The position numbers were made by a program, and so were the translations under genes. A stretch of 64,000 bases of DNA from Burkholderia vietnamiensis LMG 10929 (GTDB lineage Bacteria; Pseudomonadota; Gammaproteobacteria; Burkholderiales; Burkholderiaceae): assembly GCF_000959445.1 (NCBI RefSeq), contig NZ_CP009630.1, positions 62,001-126,000 of the forward strand, given 5' to 3'. Each line of letters opens with the position of its first letter. The stretch's first letter is position 1. This document shows, piece after piece, positions 63,329 through 64,000 of the stretch. A model generated the notes under the pieces. That model was not told the DNA's origin and did no database searches. It worked only from the letters and a program-made list of their open reading frames with translations.

Positions 63329-64000
63329 ATGCGCAACAACCAGCCCGTCACCCAACAAGAATTCGATTTCCCCGACGACGTCACGCTGATGTCGACGACC
63401 GATGCCGACAGCATCATCACATATGCGAACACAACGTTTGCGTATGTGAGCGGTTTCTCCACCGACGAACTCGTCGGCCAGCCGCACAACATCGTGCGCC
63501 ACCCCGATATGCCGAAGGAAGCGTTCGCCGACATGTGGGCGACGCTGAAGAACGGCGAGCCGTGGACCGCGCTCGTCAAGAATCGCCGCAACAACGGCGA
63601 CCACTATTGGGTGCGCGCGAACGCGGTGCCGGTGATGCGCAACGGCGCGCCGCACGGCTACATGTCGGTGCGCACGAAGGCGCCGCGCGACGAGATCGCG
63701 GGCACCGAGGCGCTGTATCGCGCATTCCGCGAAGGCAAGGCCGGCAGCCGCCGTTTCCATAAGGGGCTGATCGTGCGCACCGGGCTGATGCGCATCGTCT
63801 CGCTGCCGCAAACGATGTCGGTGCGCGCGCGCGTTCACTCGGCGTTGGCCGTGCTGGCGCCGGTCGTGATCGGCACGGGCTGGGCGTGCGGGCTCGGTGG
63901 CGGCGCGCTGGCGGCGCTTGCGGCCGTGACGGCCGGCGCGTCGGTGGCCGCCGGGCTGTGGCTCGATGCGCAGATCGTGCAGCCGCTGAAGCGGCTGCAC
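63329..64000 (+). CDS. PAS-domain sensor, Aer-like chemotaxis receptor (partial)
   Basis: The first 224 codons of a protein running past the window end. Residues about 12-120 are a PAS domain of the Aer type: DDVTLMSTTDADSIITYANTTFAYVSGFSTDELVGQPHNIVRHPDMPKEAF, then WTALVKNRRNNGDHYWVRANAVPV. A membrane segment follows (about 171-212, ALAVLAPVVIGTG and a Gly/Ala-rich helix) and the next part, LDAQIVQPLKRL, looks like the start of a HAMP domain. This is the layout of an FAD-binding aerotaxis receptor. FAD binding is inferred from the family. ATG 63329. Confidence 0.85.
   Translation, partial: MRNNQPVTQQEFDFPDDVTLMSTTDADSIITYANTTFAYVSGFSTDELVGQPHNIVRHPDMPKEAFADMWATLKNGEPWTALVKNRRNNGDHYWVRANAVPVMRNGAPHGYMSVRTKAPRDEIAGTEALYRAFREGKAGSRRFHKGLIVRTGLMRIVSLPQTMSVRARVHSALAVLAPVVIGTGWACGLGGGALAALAAVTAGASVAAGLWLDAQIVQPLKRLH

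Overview
The window looks like a stretch of a Burkholderia sensu stricto replicon. The evidence is a very high G+C content with strong G/C preference at third codon positions, a gene set dense in LysR, TetR and IclR regulators and transporters, an OmpC-like Burkholderia porin, FabV enoyl-ACP reductase, a cyanide-insensitive (CioAB-type) bd oxidase and beta-ketoadipate genes. No rRNA, tRNA, CRISPR array or intact insertion sequence was seen. About 60 protein genes are supported, most of them short single-gene or two-to-five-gene units separated by hairpin terminators.

Layout. 0-5.7 kb: the tail of a phosphodiesterase-like gene, a LysR regulator and a four-gene ABC importer (permease, ATPase, binding protein, permease) followed by a LOG-like protein. 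5.9-8.5 kb: cydAB/cioAB plus a 37-residue DUF2474 protein, with a perfect FNR/ANR box upstream. 8.9-16.6 kb: L-threonine aldolase, an ArgP-like regulator, a persulfide dioxygenase-rhodanese fusion, a PAP2 phosphatase, an MFS pump with its LysR neighbour and an HCCA-isomerase/DsbA-family protein. 16.7-27.1 kb: SRPBCC, GNAT, two putative membrane or secreted metalloproteases, fabV, a GST, a serine hydrolase, a HIT protein, two small envelope proteins and (S)-ureidoglycine aminohydrolase, followed by a broken APH(6)-type kinase. 27.5-36.2 kb: small hypotheticals, a TRIC-type channel, a collagen-coding-like minisatellite, the porin, MetQ-like and ArgT-like binding proteins, a desuccinylase-family enzyme and a LysR regulator.

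36.3-43.3 kb is the accessory part. Base composition and codon use are less G/C-rich. It holds an SDR protein that has lost its catalytic tyrosine, a Tat-exported PfpI protein, a SnoaL-like secreted protein, a GlxA-type regulator, a chimeric gene made of two unrelated halves, and an orphan two-gene ABC exporter-like unit.

43.4-64 kb returns to typical composition: a purine permease, a TetR/methyltransferase pair, and a redox cluster (NemA, DkgB, luciferase-like monooxygenase, MoaF-like, MFS) with a divergent LysR gene. Two near-identical 15-bp dyads suggest one regulator for that cluster. Then come zwf, a TetR-SDR pair sharing a second operator motif, a peroxidase-like protein, an M20 amidohydrolase plus MHS transporter, an IclR regulator with pcaF, a DUF523 protein, and the start of a PAS-domain (Aer-like) sensor that also has an FNR-like box upstream.
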